DNA of 64,000 nt from an uncultured Clostridia bacterium (GCA_947053925.1 CAMRUG010000001.1:124001-188000); one strand, 5' to 3'; positions 29,261 through 38,160 are shown, counted from the stretch's first letter. Notes: generated by a model from the letters alone, not told the origin. Program-made: numbers and translations.

Positions 29261-29350
29261 TTGCCGTTGTGATATATCTGTAATTTTTTAAAGTTTTTTT
29301 GTGTGAAAAACAATTTTTGTATTGTTAAAGAGCAAATTATCTGCAAATAG

Positions 29351-29379
29351 TTGACGAATTATTTCAGACATATTATAAT
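29351..29379 (+). promoter_or_regulatory. Strong SigA-type promoter of the 1849-residue lipoprotein gene
   Basis: TTGACG, 17-base spacer, TATAAT. The predicted start near 29386 leaves a ~190-base leader before the ATG at 29579. Confidence 0.7.
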
Positions 29380-29405
29380 TTATTTTATATTATTGTTTGA
29401 CTTTG

Positions 29406-29553
29406 AAAAAACGCCCAAGCGCAGTTTTTTGAGAAAAACAGTATTGAGTTTGCCTGTAACGTAATAAAATTTCTTTTAGCTCGAGTTGTTTATTAAGGCT
29501 AATTTTATACTTTTTTCTTTTTGCCGAATAAAACAATGTCGGGCAATTTTTTT
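29406..29553 (+). promoter_or_regulatory. Leader with two terminator-like hairpins (candidate attenuator or riboswitch)
   Basis: Hairpin 1 is AAAAAAC...GTTTTTT at 29406-29430. Hairpin 2 pairs TTGCCGA (29521-29527) with TCGGGCAA (29539-29546, one bulge) and runs into seven Ts (29547-29553), only 26 bases before the start codon. An upstream TTTGCC at 29449-29454 could pair with the GGGCAA arm instead, which would break hairpin 2. Both lie downstream of the 29351 promoter, so they are in the leader of the next gene. No known riboswitch consensus was recognised. Confidence 0.45.
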
Positions 29554-29578
29554 AGAATATTATGAAGGAGAATACACA

Positions 29579-32500
29579 ATGAAAAGAAACAGACTTTTGT
29601 TGATTTTGGCAATAGTTATTGTTGCAACATTGGTGCTTGCCGGTTGTAAGTGTACTCACGAACAGTACACAGACTGGGAAATCACCAAAGACCCCACAAT
29701 GGAAGCCACGGGTACAGCCACGCGTAAATGCGTTAAGTGCAACGAACCCGAAACAAAGGATATCCCTGCTTTGAGCGATACGGCGGTGTGGACGAAGTCC
29801 GATTCCGAGTCTGTCGCTCCCGAGCACGGCAAAGCCGGTAAAGACGTTTATACATCCGAATACGGCAAAGTAACGGTAAATCTTGACCCGATTGACCATA
29901 CTTTCGATAAGTCGGTTGTTGACGCCAAGTACCTGAAACAAGCCGCAACCTGTACAACCAGAGCGGTATATTACAAGAGTTGCGAATGCGGACAAGCAAG
30001 CGAAACGCTTACTTTTGAAGACGGCGAAATTTTAGGACACAATGCTACGCATCATCCTGCCGTTGCGCCCAATTGTACAACGGACGGAACCAAAGAGCAT
30101 TGGACTTGCAGCCGTGAAGAAGGCAAATACTTTACGTCGGAAGAGTGCGATACCGAAGTAGAAAACGGCATTGTCGTTCCTGCGCTCAATCACGAAATTG
30201 CTAGCGGCACATTGACAATTGTTACCGAACCTACTCTTGACGCCGTAGGTAGCGCTACTTTTACTTGTGCGCGCGAAAATTGTCCCATAACGGACAAGGC
30301 GGTAACGCTTGAACTTGCCAAGTTGTCCGACACAACCGTTTGGACAGTTGTTACGACTCCTGCGGATTACGAACATCCCGAAACTACAACTTATACGCAC
30401 AAGATATATACTGCTGTCGTTATTACAAAAACAAGCGGCAGTGCTCTTGCATTGCCTTATGCGGGTAAAAAGTATAATAGCGTTACGGTTGATAATACCG
30501 GTGTAAACACCCGTGTAGGTGTTGTAACATTAGATGCGAACGGAAACGGAACCGGTACAGGATACCCGCTTAACGGTGCAAATTCTGTTTCAGGATATAA
30601 TCCGAAAACAGGTTCGATAACATATACTGTCGGTTCAACGGAATATAAGGGTTTTGTCGAGAGTCATACAGGCATTATATGTATGTCCAATAATGACTTT
30701 GAAACCGTGTATATTTTAACTCCGTATGGAACGGTAGGCGCGAATGATTGCAAAGCCTTGAAACTTAACGATACTACAAAGGGAATTCAATTTACATATA
30801 AAGTAAACGAAACGGCGCAAGCCCAAACTATGAATATATTTACGAGTAGCAAGACCGCTTTATTTGAGGCTGAATTCGTCGATGAAAACGGAAGCGACGT
30901 AACGCTTGAACATAGCTTTGCTCCGACAGAAGGTAGTAGTGATAAGCTTTATAACCACGAAAAGTTTATCGTTATGCAAGAAGGCGCAATAGTAGCGGGA
31001 TTTGAAAAATCAGGTAAAATTACTTTTGCTCAATACAATATTTACAGCGGAGATGTTGAACTTTCGGTTTACGACAACGGCAGGTTTGTTCTTGGAACAA
31101 AATCTGGAACATACACCGTAAATCAAGACAAAACGCTGGATGCGTTCGTTATTGCAGACGGCAAGAAAGTAGAACACTACACAATTACATTGTCTGACGA
31201 CGGAACGTATACATTAACCGACGTTAAAGTAGAAATCACATTTGTCGTAGGCGAAAACGGAACGCTTACCGAAGCAGTTCAATCATTGTATGTAGGTTGT
31301 GTTTTAACAGTTGTTCCTACAGTTACCAATCCCGAAACAATAACGTTTGTCGGCTGGTACAGTGTGCCTGATGCTGACATTACGGAAGACGATGCAATTA
31401 CTGTTGTACCCGTTGCGGCAATGACGTTATATGCACAGTATTCCTCTGTGGTAACCTATCACGTTGTTGACGTTTTGGGCGGAAACAAGGATATAACGGT
31501 AGCGGAAGGGCTTGCAATTTTACCGCAGCTTCCTAATTACAATTCGGAAACATATAATATTGCTGATAATACCGTTTTCGCGGGTTGGCAATATGAGACG
31601 GCTAGCGGACAAACAGGCATGCTTCCGAGCGATCAAGTAGCAGGAGCGTCTGACGACGGGATGACGCTTACTTCGGTATGGAATGATGCGGGCAGATGGT
31701 CAACATTTGTAGGTGTATCAAGTAGCCAAGTAGATACTTCTAAATTTGTGTATAATGCTGAAACGCAAGAGTGGCATGCGACAGCGAGCAACTCCTCTTT
31801 CGGTTATATTAAAGCATTAGATGGCGCAATACTAGTATCTTTTAAATATTGTATTAAAGGATCAACGTATGCTGATAGACTATCAATTGATCATGGAATT
31901 AATAGTCCGATTATAGTTACTGAATTCCGCGGGAGTGCGTCAGGAGCAAGTACATATAAAGAAGTCAAGTGTTTGCTTCAAGCAGGAGAATTTATACGTT
32001 TAAGTATATACAATTCTACAAACTATGTTACTAAAGGTACGTTCCTTAAAGATATAACAATCAACGGCAGAGTAATAACTTCTGTGGGCGAATACGATAA
32101 ACTTGAAGGCACATATACCTGCGAAGGCAATGACGACCTTGTTCTTAATGGCTATGGTAGTTTTGTTTTGGGCGAACTTGTCGGCACATACACCGTTGAT
32201 GCTACAGACAGAAATAAACTCACAGCAAAAGTTTTGGACGGCAGCACGGTTGTCAGACAATATACTGTTACATTGGACGGCACGACATATACAGCCGAAA
32301 CTTCTAAAGTAAATGTAACCTATCACTACGGTATAGTAGGTACGGCGGATGACGAAGCACTCGGAACGAAGACGACCGTAACAGTAGAAATTTACAGCAC
32401 CGTTACGTTGCCTACACCTACTGTTCCTGATGGATATATTTTCTTGGGTTGGTACAAGGGAACATGGGCAAACGCTGCAAAATATGAAGGGACAATTAAC

Positions 32501-35128
32501 CCCGATGTGGATACCGATGTTTACGCAAGATTTGCGCAGAAAGTTACCGTTACATACCATCACAACGTAGACGGCGTTGAAGATATGCTGGTCGACTCCG
32601 AAAAGGGTAAGGCAATTGGCGACTTGTTGTACAAGATGCCCGACAGTATAACTGTTAGCGGTCAACAGTTTGCAGGTTGGTTTACTTTGGACGGTACAAC
32701 TACGGGCGAATGGGGCAGCGAGGTTACAAGTACAACTACAGTTAGCGCGGACATGGAAGTATACGCTAAATGGGTTACTCCTCATCCGCTTGCAGGAACA
32801 TACAAAGGTTATGAGGTATATAAAGAAAACAACGCTACGGCAAATAAAAGTATTGTTATAGATACTTTGGGTAATGCTACAGGCAATAAGACAGGTGCAG
32901 TGGAATATGATGCTGAAACAGGCTGGGGCAAAATAGGCAATAGACTGATGTACGTTGATGCTTCTAAAAATGCACTTGTCGTATCTGATGGTAGCGAAAC
33001 TGTATTTGTTGGTGGTTGGGGGCACGATGCGCACTTCCTATTTAAGGCAGAAACAGTAACCCTTAATAATAATGATATAATTACTTGGAACAATAATAAG
33101 TCCCGTGTTGCTAAATTTGTAGTGGACGGTAGGGATATCTGGGTATATGCCGATGAAAATGACATTGCATTTAATGTGGAAGTTTCAATTACCGACGCAA
33201 GCGGCAATGCAGTTACAAGTTCTTATAAAACTTACGGTAATGTCGTATCAATTGACGTTCGCGAAGGATTAACCGTTACAAAAGTTTACAACGGTTCTGC
33301 TTGGGTTGAATTAGACGGCTATCAAGGCGATTATACGGACGGAACAATAGGTAATTTCAGTATTGACGGAATTAAAAAAGTTATTGTCGGCGAAAAGCAA
33401 TATGACTATACGGTTATTGCCGAAGGCACAATCTCTGTAATAGTAGAAGGACAGTATTACGAAATCAGCAACTTGCCGTCAACGTGCTCTGTAACCGCAT
33501 TTAACGCTAATGTAACATACAGTATCGAACACGGCAGTATCGGCGACGATGTAACGTTAACACCCAGCGTCAATGTGGAAATTACTTTGCCTATGCCTAC
33601 GGTCGACGATGGCTGGGGATTTTTTGGTTGGTTTACTAACGCCGATTTTACGGGAGCAAAAGTAGAAAAAGTTACATTTGCAAAAAATGACAATAAGACG
33701 TATTATGCTAAGGTTATAGAAACTCCCGACTGGAGTGCTAAGGAAACTGCGCCGACGGCAGAATTTGACGCTAACGGAAAAGCAACGATTAGTGGTTCTA
33801 CGACAACGGATTTTAAAACATATTATGTTAAATTTGTTGTATCTGAAACCGGCGTGTACTATTTTAAAGGTTCTACGTCTATAGCGGCTGGCGGTAGCGG
33901 ATCTTCATCCATAAAGTTTTCTGTTTTGAATTCGGAAGGCGCAGCGATAGATAACTTCAAGGCGGTTTCTTACAATAGCACTTATAACGGTCCTGTTGTA
34001 TTAGATGCTGGTACCTATTACTTCCAAACGGCGTTTGGCGGTCAAGTTGTAGGTTCTACAACCGATAACAATAAATGGGGAACCTTTAATTTGACTATTC
34101 AGAGAAAAGACCTTGTTTATACTTTGGGCGAAGAAGAAACAAGTCCTGTTACAACAGTAACTGTAAACAATGCATCAAGTGGCAGCGAACTTTCTGCATC
34201 TATACAACTAGTTTATAGAGTGGATTTGGTTGCGGGTTTAGATTATACTATCAATTTCTCCGCGGTAGCAGAAAGAGCACAATTGCCTATAAGAACTAAA
34301 GTTAATGTGCCCAATAACAGTAATATTGTAACAACCGGTTGGGTTGATCAGGGAAAAACCGCAACCAAAACTTTCTCGGTTAGTGAGTCTGGAACATATT
34401 ACATTTTAAACGCTGGCGGTAATATATTTAGTATTACGGTTAATGCAGAAGTAGAAAAAACGATTTTTGCAGGAAAAACTTATAACGGAACCAAGCAAGC
34501 GGGATATAATATCGAAACCAGATATTCGGTAATATTTGATAGCACAGGTACGGCAGGAAAAATTTCAACAGCTGTATACGAATACGATCAACCTACATTG
34601 GATTCTCATTCTTACGATTTTACATCAGTAGTAATAGATGAAACTGCTAAAACAGTTACTCTTACCTATTCTGGCGCAAAAATCGTTGCAACCTACACCG
34701 AAACTACAATAATATTCCCGTCAAGCTGTGCGATAAGCGATTTGAGTGGTGTAACCGTAACAACATCGGATCCGATTGTTGAAGGTACCGAACCTGTCGG
34801 TTCCAATCCTTTTGCAGGTAAAACACTTTCATACACTAACGATACAAGCGATATGGCTGGTTATTACAGACATTGCTATGATGTAGTATTTACCTCTGCG
34901 ACGGAAGGTTATATTAAGACTTATAAATATGATATAGAATGGAATATGGGAAACGAAGAAGAAAAGATAATAAACTTCACTTGCGTAATGGACAATGGAA
35001 CTATTACTTTTAAATTTGCAGATGGTAAAGATGATATTGTTGCAGAATACAGCAATAATACTATAAAATTTCCTAAAGGATGTTCTGTGTCGAAGATGAG
35101 CGGTATTACTGTTACGCTAGTTGCATAG
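29579..35128 (+). CDS. 1849-residue modular surface lipoprotein with Cys-rich and InlB-type repeats
   Basis: The start is ATG 29579, with AAGGAG eight bases upstream; the frame is open further back to 29486 but without support. The lipobox is LAGC (Cys23). Residues ~24-260 are Cys-rich repeats (ATRKCVKCNE, YYKSCECGQ, CTTDGTKEHWTC). Residues ~500-1420 alternate a beta module containing a GxYTVxxD motif with InlB B-type repeats ending in VDVYARFAQK or MTLYAQYSS. Between them sits a segment (~720-830) that looks like a carbohydrate-binding fold. The C-terminus carries two tandem ~100-residue units starting FAGKTYNG and FAGKTLSY and ending with a short FP..C..S(D/K)(L/M)SG(V/I)TVT motif. It is transcribed separately from the preceding block. 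Likely adhesin or binding stalk; no enzyme motif. Confidence 0.82.
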   Translation: MKRNRLLLILAIVIVATLVLAGCKCTHEQYTDWEITKDPTMEATGTATRKCVKCNEPETKDIPALSDTAVWTKSDSESVAPEHGKAGKDVYTSEYGKVTVNLDPIDHTFDKSVVDAKYLKQAATCTTRAVYYKSCECGQASETLTFEDGEILGHNATHHPAVAPNCTTDGTKEHWTCSREEGKYFTSEECDTEVENGIVVPALNHEIASGTLTIVTEPTLDAVGSATFTCARENCPITDKAVTLELAKLSDTTVWTVVTTPADYEHPETTTYTHKIYTAVVITKTSGSALALPYAGKKYNSVTVDNTGVNTRVGVVTLDANGNGTGTGYPLNGANSVSGYNPKTGSITYTVGSTEYKGFVESHTGIICMSNNDFETVYILTPYGTVGANDCKALKLNDTTKGIQFTYKVNETAQAQTMNIFTSSKTALFEAEFVDENGSDVTLEHSFAPTEGSSDKLYNHEKFIVMQEGAIVAGFEKSGKITFAQYNIYSGDVELSVYDNGRFVLGTKSGTYTVNQDKTLDAFVIADGKKVEHYTITLSDDGTYTLTDVKVEITFVVGENGTLTEAVQSLYVGCVLTVVPTVTNPETITFVGWYSVPDADITEDDAITVVPVAAMTLYAQYSSVVTYHVVDVLGGNKDITVAEGLAILPQLPNYNSETYNIADNTVFAGWQYETASGQTGMLPSDQVAGASDDGMTLTSVWNDAGRWSTFVGVSSSQVDTSKFVYNAETQEWHATASNSSFGYIKALDGAILVSFKYCIKGSTYADRLSIDHGINSPIIVTEFRGSASGASTYKEVKCLLQAGEFIRLSIYNSTNYVTKGTFLKDITINGRVITSVGEYDKLEGTYTCEGNDDLVLNGYGSFVLGELVGTYTVDATDRNKLTAKVLDGSTVVRQYTVTLDGTTYTAETSKVNVTYHYGIVGTADDEALGTKTTVTVEIYSTVTLPTPTVPDGYIFLGWYKGTWANAAKYEGTINPDVDTDVYARFAQKVTVTYHHNVDGVEDMLVDSEKGKAIGDLLYKMPDSITVSGQQFAGWFTLDGTTTGEWGSEVTSTTTVSADMEVYAKWVTPHPLAGTYKGYEVYKENNATANKSIVIDTLGNATGNKTGAVEYDAETGWGKIGNRLMYVDASKNALVVSDGSETVFVGGWGHDAHFLFKAETVTLNNNDIITWNNNKSRVAKFVVDGRDIWVYADENDIAFNVEVSITDASGNAVTSSYKTYGNVVSIDVREGLTVTKVYNGSAWVELDGYQGDYTDGTIGNFSIDGIKKVIVGEKQYDYTVIAEGTISVIVEGQYYEISNLPSTCSVTAFNANVTYSIEHGSIGDDVTLTPSVNVEITLPMPTVDDGWGFFGWFTNADFTGAKVEKVTFAKNDNKTYYAKVIETPDWSAKETAPTAEFDANGKATISGSTTTDFKTYYVKFVVSETGVYYFKGSTSIAAGGSGSSSIKFSVLNSEGAAIDNFKAVSYNSTYNGPVVLDAGTYYFQTAFGGQVVGSTTDNNKWGTFNLTIQRKDLVYTLGEEETSPVTTVTVNNASSGSELSASIQLVYRVDLVAGLDYTINFSAVAERAQLPIRTKVNVPNNSNIVTTGWVDQGKTATKTFSVSESGTYYILNAGGNIFSITVNAEVEKTIFAGKTYNGTKQAGYNIETRYSVIFDSTGTAGKISTAVYEYDQPTLDSHSYDFTSVVIDETAKTVTLTYSGAKIVATYTETTIIFPSSCAISDLSGVTVTTSDPIVEGTEPVGSNPFAGKTLSYTNDTSDMAGYYRHCYDVVFTSATEGYIKTYKYDIEWNMGNEEEKIINFTCVMDNGTITFKFADGKDDIVAEYSNNTIKFPKGCSVSKMSGITVTLVA

Positions 35129-35171
35129 GCAAATTTAAAATCGAGAAATCTTCATCGGTTATATTGGAAAA

Positions 35172-35206
35172 AAACTCTCGCAAATAATCTTTGCGGGAGT
35201 TTTAAA
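35172..35206 (+). terminator. Intrinsic terminator after the 1849-residue lipoprotein gene
   Basis: AAACTCTCGCAAA pairs with TTTGCGGGAGTTT (one G:T) around a 5-base loop; the stem ends in TTT, followed by AAATATA, so the T-run is short. Confidence 0.65.
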
Positions 35207-35244
35207 TATACCGTAAACCACTTGCCAGGTTGCTTGATATTTAA

Positions 35245-35268
35245 AATACTGTGCAAATGCACAGTATT
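35245..35268. promoter_or_regulatory. 24-bp palindrome upstream of XRE regulator (operator candidate)
   Basis: AATACTGTGCA-AA-TGCACAGTATT: 11-bp perfect arms around two bases, about 70 bases before the XRE gene start. No T-run follows, so an operator is more likely than a terminator. Confidence 0.45.
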
Positions 35269-35303
35269 AAACCGTCAGTAAATTATTTTATATCAAATTG
35301 TAA

Positions 35304-35316
35304 ATTGTTATACAAT
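35304..35316. promoter_or_regulatory. Inverted repeat ATTGT-TAT-ACAAT before first XRE gene
   Basis: The 13-base element lies 21 bases before the ATG at 35338. The identical element lies at the same distance before the paralogue at 36778. TATACA within it could serve as a -10 box, so binding here would block transcription (inference). Confidence 0.45.
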
Positions 35317-35337
35317 TACTTTAAAAGGTAATTAGAT

Positions 35338-35664
35338 ATGACAATTCTTGAAAAAATCGAAGAAATGAACGCCGCAAGAGGTTGGTCAACCTACGAATTA
35401 TGCAAAAGAGCAAATATTGCAGAAGGAACATTGTATTCGTGCAAACGGAGAGAGCGCAATCCGTCAAACGACGTACTGGAAAAAATTTGCCGCGCCTACG
35501 GTATAACGTTGTACCAATTTTATCACGATATGGGCGGCGACAGCAATTTTACGGAAGACCAGCAAATAGTTTTGACTAAGTTTTCGTTGTTAGAAGACAG
35601 AGAAAAGGAAACCGTAGTCAATTTGATTGATCTTCTGCTAGAGAACAAGCAAAAGAAAGTTTAG
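35338..35664 (+). CDS. XRE-family HTH transcriptional regulator
   Basis: 108 residues. A Cro/CI-type HTH occupies residues ~5-65: STYELCKRANIAEGTLYSCK is the helix-turn-helix with NPSNDVLEKICRAYGITL as the following helices. The C-terminus is a short helical tail (VVNLIDLLLENKQKK) that may dimerise. AAAAGG lies 9 bases before the ATG. It is 25 bases upstream of a sigma-factor gene and probably cotranscribed. It is ~60% identical by eye to the protein at 36778. The paired ATTGTTATACAAT sites suggest cross- or autoregulation. Confidence 0.88.
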   Translation: MTILEKIEEMNAARGWSTYELCKRANIAEGTLYSCKRRERNPSNDVLEKICRAYGITLYQFYHDMGGDSNFTEDQQIVLTKFSLLEDREKETVVNLIDLLLENKQKKV

Positions 35665-35689
35665 TCGCTTATTTTAAGGGGTAATACTA

Positions 35690-36190
35690 ATGTCAAAATT
35701 TCGCAAAGAAACAGATTTGTTACTACGGTCTTTGCAAAGCGGTAATAACTGTAACTGGGAAGAACTGTACCTGCATACGTTTAACCATATCAAGGGCTTG
35801 GCGCTAAAGTACCTTATCGATAAAACGGTTTGGAAAGAAGTAGTAAACCAAACATATATCAGAGTTTTACGGCAAATTGAAACTCTTGCCGATTTTAATG
35901 ACGGTTATGATTTTATGCGCGAAACGGTGCAAAATGTGGCGTTAGAGTTTAACGGAAATAGAGAGTTTTGTGAACCTGAGGATAAAGTCTTCGCTTATTT
36001 GAGTCAACTAGGCTCGGACTTGGGCGGTTTTTATTTTCAGTTGTCATTGTTGTCTTTGGAAGATCAAAACATAATTTGGCTGCGCTTTTGGGAAGAATTG
36101 TCTTGCTCTGAAATAGCAAAGTTAATGGGCAGTACAAAATCGTCTATCCGTAAACGAATTAAACTAATATTAAAAAATGTAAAATCTTAA
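35690..36190 (+). CDS. RNA polymerase sigma-70 family factor (ECF-like)
   Basis: 166 residues, the size of an ECF sigma factor. Region 2 is visible at ~20-85 (NWEELYLHTFNHIKGLALKY, then VVNQTYIRVLRQIETL). Region 4 has a clear HTH at ~120-165 (LEDQNIIWLRFWEELSCSEI, then AKLMGSTKSSIRKRIKLIL). AAGGGG precedes the ATG. It shares layout with the sigma-like protein at 60860. No anti-sigma gene is adjacent; the flanking XRE genes may be its regulators (inference). Target promoters are unknown. Confidence 0.8.
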   Translation: MSKFRKETDLLLRSLQSGNNCNWEELYLHTFNHIKGLALKYLIDKTVWKEVVNQTYIRVLRQIETLADFNDGYDFMRETVQNVALEFNGNREFCEPEDKVFAYLSQLGSDLGGFYFQLSLLSLEDQNIIWLRFWEELSCSEIAKLMGSTKSSIRKRIKLILKNVKS

Positions 36191-36408
36191 ATACAAATTT
36201 AAACATTTTAATGTTGATATTTAGTTGTTCGCACTGTTTACATACAAGTAATTTGTGATTGAATGTCTGTATTGTTAATTTGAAAAAATATTTAAGTAGT
36301 AGTGGCAAGATACGGTAACGAATAATCTCGTTATTTGGATTGTAATTTGATTAACACAATTATATATTTGTAAGCATTACTGTAACGGTTTTGTAAGCGA
36401 AATAATTT

Positions 36409-36444
36409 TACTGCAACGAGAGTATTGCCGTTGCAGTATTTTTT
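36409..36444 (+). terminator. Intrinsic terminator
   Basis: TACTGCAACG / CGTTGCAGTA form a perfect 10-bp stem with a 10-base loop, followed by six Ts. It is 219 bases after the sigma-factor stop and could end that transcript. Confidence 0.75.
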
Positions 36445-36744
36445 ATGTTGTGAGTCCGAAAAGCATAGGCAGAAAAAAATTTGATATAAAAAAAAGTGTA
36501 CCTGCGGGTAAATTGACACTAGTAAAGCGAAAACTTGCCGCAAAAAGCAGATAAGTTGTAAGGTTAAAGCAAACGGAAAAAAATTTTGCTCGGAATGTAG
36601 GAATAATATGCAGGGCAGGGTACTTAAATTCGGCAAAAAACGCTTTAATCGAGTAACAGAAGTCGTCAATGCGGTTATGGGTTATAACTTTATCGGCATA
36701 TTTAAAATTATGATAATATTTATAAATTTTAGAAAGAACAAAGA

Positions 36745-36757
36745 ATTGTTATACAAT
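36745..36757. promoter_or_regulatory. Inverted repeat ATTGT-TAT-ACAAT before second XRE gene
   Basis: Identical to the element at 35304-35316 and placed 20 bases before the ATG at 36778. Confidence 0.45.
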
Positions 36758-36777
36758 AAATAAAAAGGTAAGTTAAT

Positions 36778-37101
36778 ATGACAATTCTTAAAAAAATAGC
36801 CGAATTAAATGCCGAAAGAAATTGGTCGACATACGAATTGTGTAAACGGGCAGATGTGTCGCAAGGCACGCTGTATTCCTGCATACGTCGAAACAGCAGT
36901 CCGTCAAATTATATTTTAGATAAGCTGTGCGCCGCATACGGAATAACGTTATTTCAATTTTATAACGGCTTGGACAAGAACGGCGGACTGACTGATGAAC
37001 AGCAAAGAATTCTAACTAAATGGTCAGTGCTGGAATACGACGAAAAAAGCGCAGTCGAAAATTTGATAGATGTTTTTACCGCGCATAAACAGCAAAAGTA
37101 A
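36778..37101 (+). CDS. XRE-family HTH transcriptional regulator (paralogue)
   Basis: 107 residues, the same layout as the protein at 35338: HTH with STYELCKRADVSQGTLYSCI and SPSNYILDKLCAAYGITL, then a short helical tail (AVENLIDVFTAHKQQ). Both genes begin with the same first four residues (MTIL) and share the upstream ATTGTTATACAAT element and an AAAAGG-type ribosome site. They therefore come from a duplication that flanks the sigma-factor gene. The targets are unknown. Confidence 0.88.
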   Translation: MTILKKIAELNAERNWSTYELCKRADVSQGTLYSCIRRNSSPSNYILDKLCAAYGITLFQFYNGLDKNGGLTDEQQRILTKWSVLEYDEKSAVENLIDVFTAHKQQK

Positions 37102-37612
37102 AGTTATCTTTCGTCAATTTAAATAAAAAGTATTCTGCCTTTATTTAAGATTAAGGTAACTAACAACTAATTTTAGAAATTGTTTAGTAACCGATTTGCC
37201 GCATAATTATCGCTTCTCTTGCAGCAAAAGTGTCGTATTAAAATCAGTCGATTATTTATTATTTTAAAATCTGCAAATTCAAATAACCGTGCCTAAAATT
37301 ATAACAAGCAAATTTTTTTTTAGGATTCGTATGTTCTTGTTACCCTTGCGAAAATTGTGCGGTAATTTGAGCGAAAGCGAAACGCCACGTTATTTCGAGA
37401 AAAGAAGTTGAGAAAAAGGAAAGGGCAACAAAGCCACAGGAAGAAAAAGAAAAGAACGGAGAAAACCGTTCTGATTCTTTTCCGACAAAAGGGCGAGTTG
37501 CCCATTGTCCATAATGGACAAAAAGTAGAGTACTAAACCACCGAAAAGGGTAGCAATTCTAATAAATTTCGGATGTAAATAGATATTCGAAGTTGCAATC
37601 AATAGATTTTAA
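37102..37612. other. 511-base region, no supported gene; short decayed frames
   Basis: No full gene. Two short plus frames adjoin: 37330-37410 (26 residues, ending TPRYFEKRS) and a TTG-started frame 37408-37536 that is very Lys/Arg-rich and ends LPIVHNGQKVEY. Neither has a good ribosome site. Small hairpins occur around 37450-37505. A 17-base palindrome at 37505-37521 is listed separately. This could be a fragment of an interspersed repeat or a dead gene. Confidence 0.35.
37505..37521. promoter_or_regulatory. Palindrome TTGTCCAT-A-ATGGACAA
   Basis: Perfect 8-bp arms around one base, ~90 bases beyond the stop of the TetR gene. The TTGTCC/GGACAA half-site also occurs at 38146-38151 and 38209-38214 in the TetR/SDR promoter region, so it may be another binding site of that regulator. 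Confidence 0.35.
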
Positions 37613-38125
37613 TTAGATTTGCATATATCCGCCATTGAGACATTTCATAAAGATTTTGGCTACATATTCGGGGCTATCCTTGCATCTGGCTTTTATCCAA
37701 GCAATGAAAATAGAAGCGGAAGCGCCTGCAAAATAATACGGTTGATAGTAATTATCCAATACATTCAAAGCAATAATCGAGTTGTAGGTTATTTGGTTTA
37801 TTTCATTTAAGATTTTATGGTCAAACTTTTGCATTACTAACACACCTAACTGTTCTTTGTAGTTGAGTGCCTTTGAAAAGAACTCCAAAATGTAATTTTC
37901 GAAGTCCAAATTCGCAAGTTTCGTTTCATCGTGAATTTTGTATAAAATATTTTTTATTAAGTAATCGACAACACTGTCTATCATTAAAAAATTTCTATAA
38001 AATGAAGAACGGGCAATTTCAGATCTTTTGACCAATAACGAAATGCTTATATCTGAAATATTTTTAGTTTTCATTAAAGTTAAAAGCGTATCAGATACTC
38101 TTTTCTTAACATAGTTTGTTTTCAT
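37613..38125 (-). CDS. TetR/AcrR-family transcriptional regulator
   Basis: 170 residues from the ATG at 38125 (a TTG at 38134 is also in frame). The N-terminal HTH fits TetR: VSDTLLTLMKTKNISDISIS, then LLVKRSEIARSSFYRNF. The rest is helical, ending in a segment with FAGASASIFIAWIKA typical of TetR C-terminal domains of the DhaS/YxbF kind. It is divergent from an SDR oxidoreductase whose start is 114 bases away, the usual arrangement of a TetR repressor and its target. Its own promoter (TTGTTA, 16 bases, TAAATT at 38133-38160) would start transcription within a base of the ATG and contains a TTGTCC half-site, consistent with autoregulation. Confidence 0.85.
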   Translation of the reverse strand: MKTNYVKKRVSDTLLTLMKTKNISDISISLLVKRSEIARSSFYRNFLMIDSVVDYLIKNILYKIHDETKLANLDFENYILEFFSKALNYKEQLGVLVMQKFDHKILNEINQITYNSIIALNVLDNYYQPYYFAGASASIFIAWIKARCKDSPEYVAKIFMKCLNGGYMQI

Positions 38126-38132
38126 ATGCGCC

Positions 38133-38160
38133 AATTTACTCAGTTTTGTCCCATTAACAA
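38133..38160 (-). promoter_or_regulatory. Promoter of the TetR gene with embedded TTGTCC half-site
   Basis: TTGTTA, 16-base spacer, TAAATT on the minus strand. The predicted start is within one base of the TetR ATG. The spacer carries TTGTCC (38146-38151). Confidence 0.4.

Larger units (their letters stand above)
36191..36777. other. 587-base region without a convincing gene
   Basis: It contains a strong plus-strand terminator (36409-36444) and the inverted repeat before the second XRE gene (36745-36757). A short frame from ATG 36608 to a stop at 36763 encodes 51 residues; the frame stays open upstream of the ATG and includes KKFCSECRN, faintly zinc-ribbon-like, but there is no good start upstream. 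A minus-strand frame at 36331-36669 is Phe/Leu-rich and unlike real proteins. The region may be a decayed gene. Confidence 0.4.

Noticed and set aside
35690..36190. Phage or conjugative-element regulator module with the XRE genes
   Set aside because: No integrase, structural or mobilisation gene nearby; the neighbours are chromosomal-type genes.
36331..36669. 112-residue minus-strand frame
   Set aside because: Phe/Leu-rich composition, covers a strong plus-strand terminator (36409-36444), no ribosome site.
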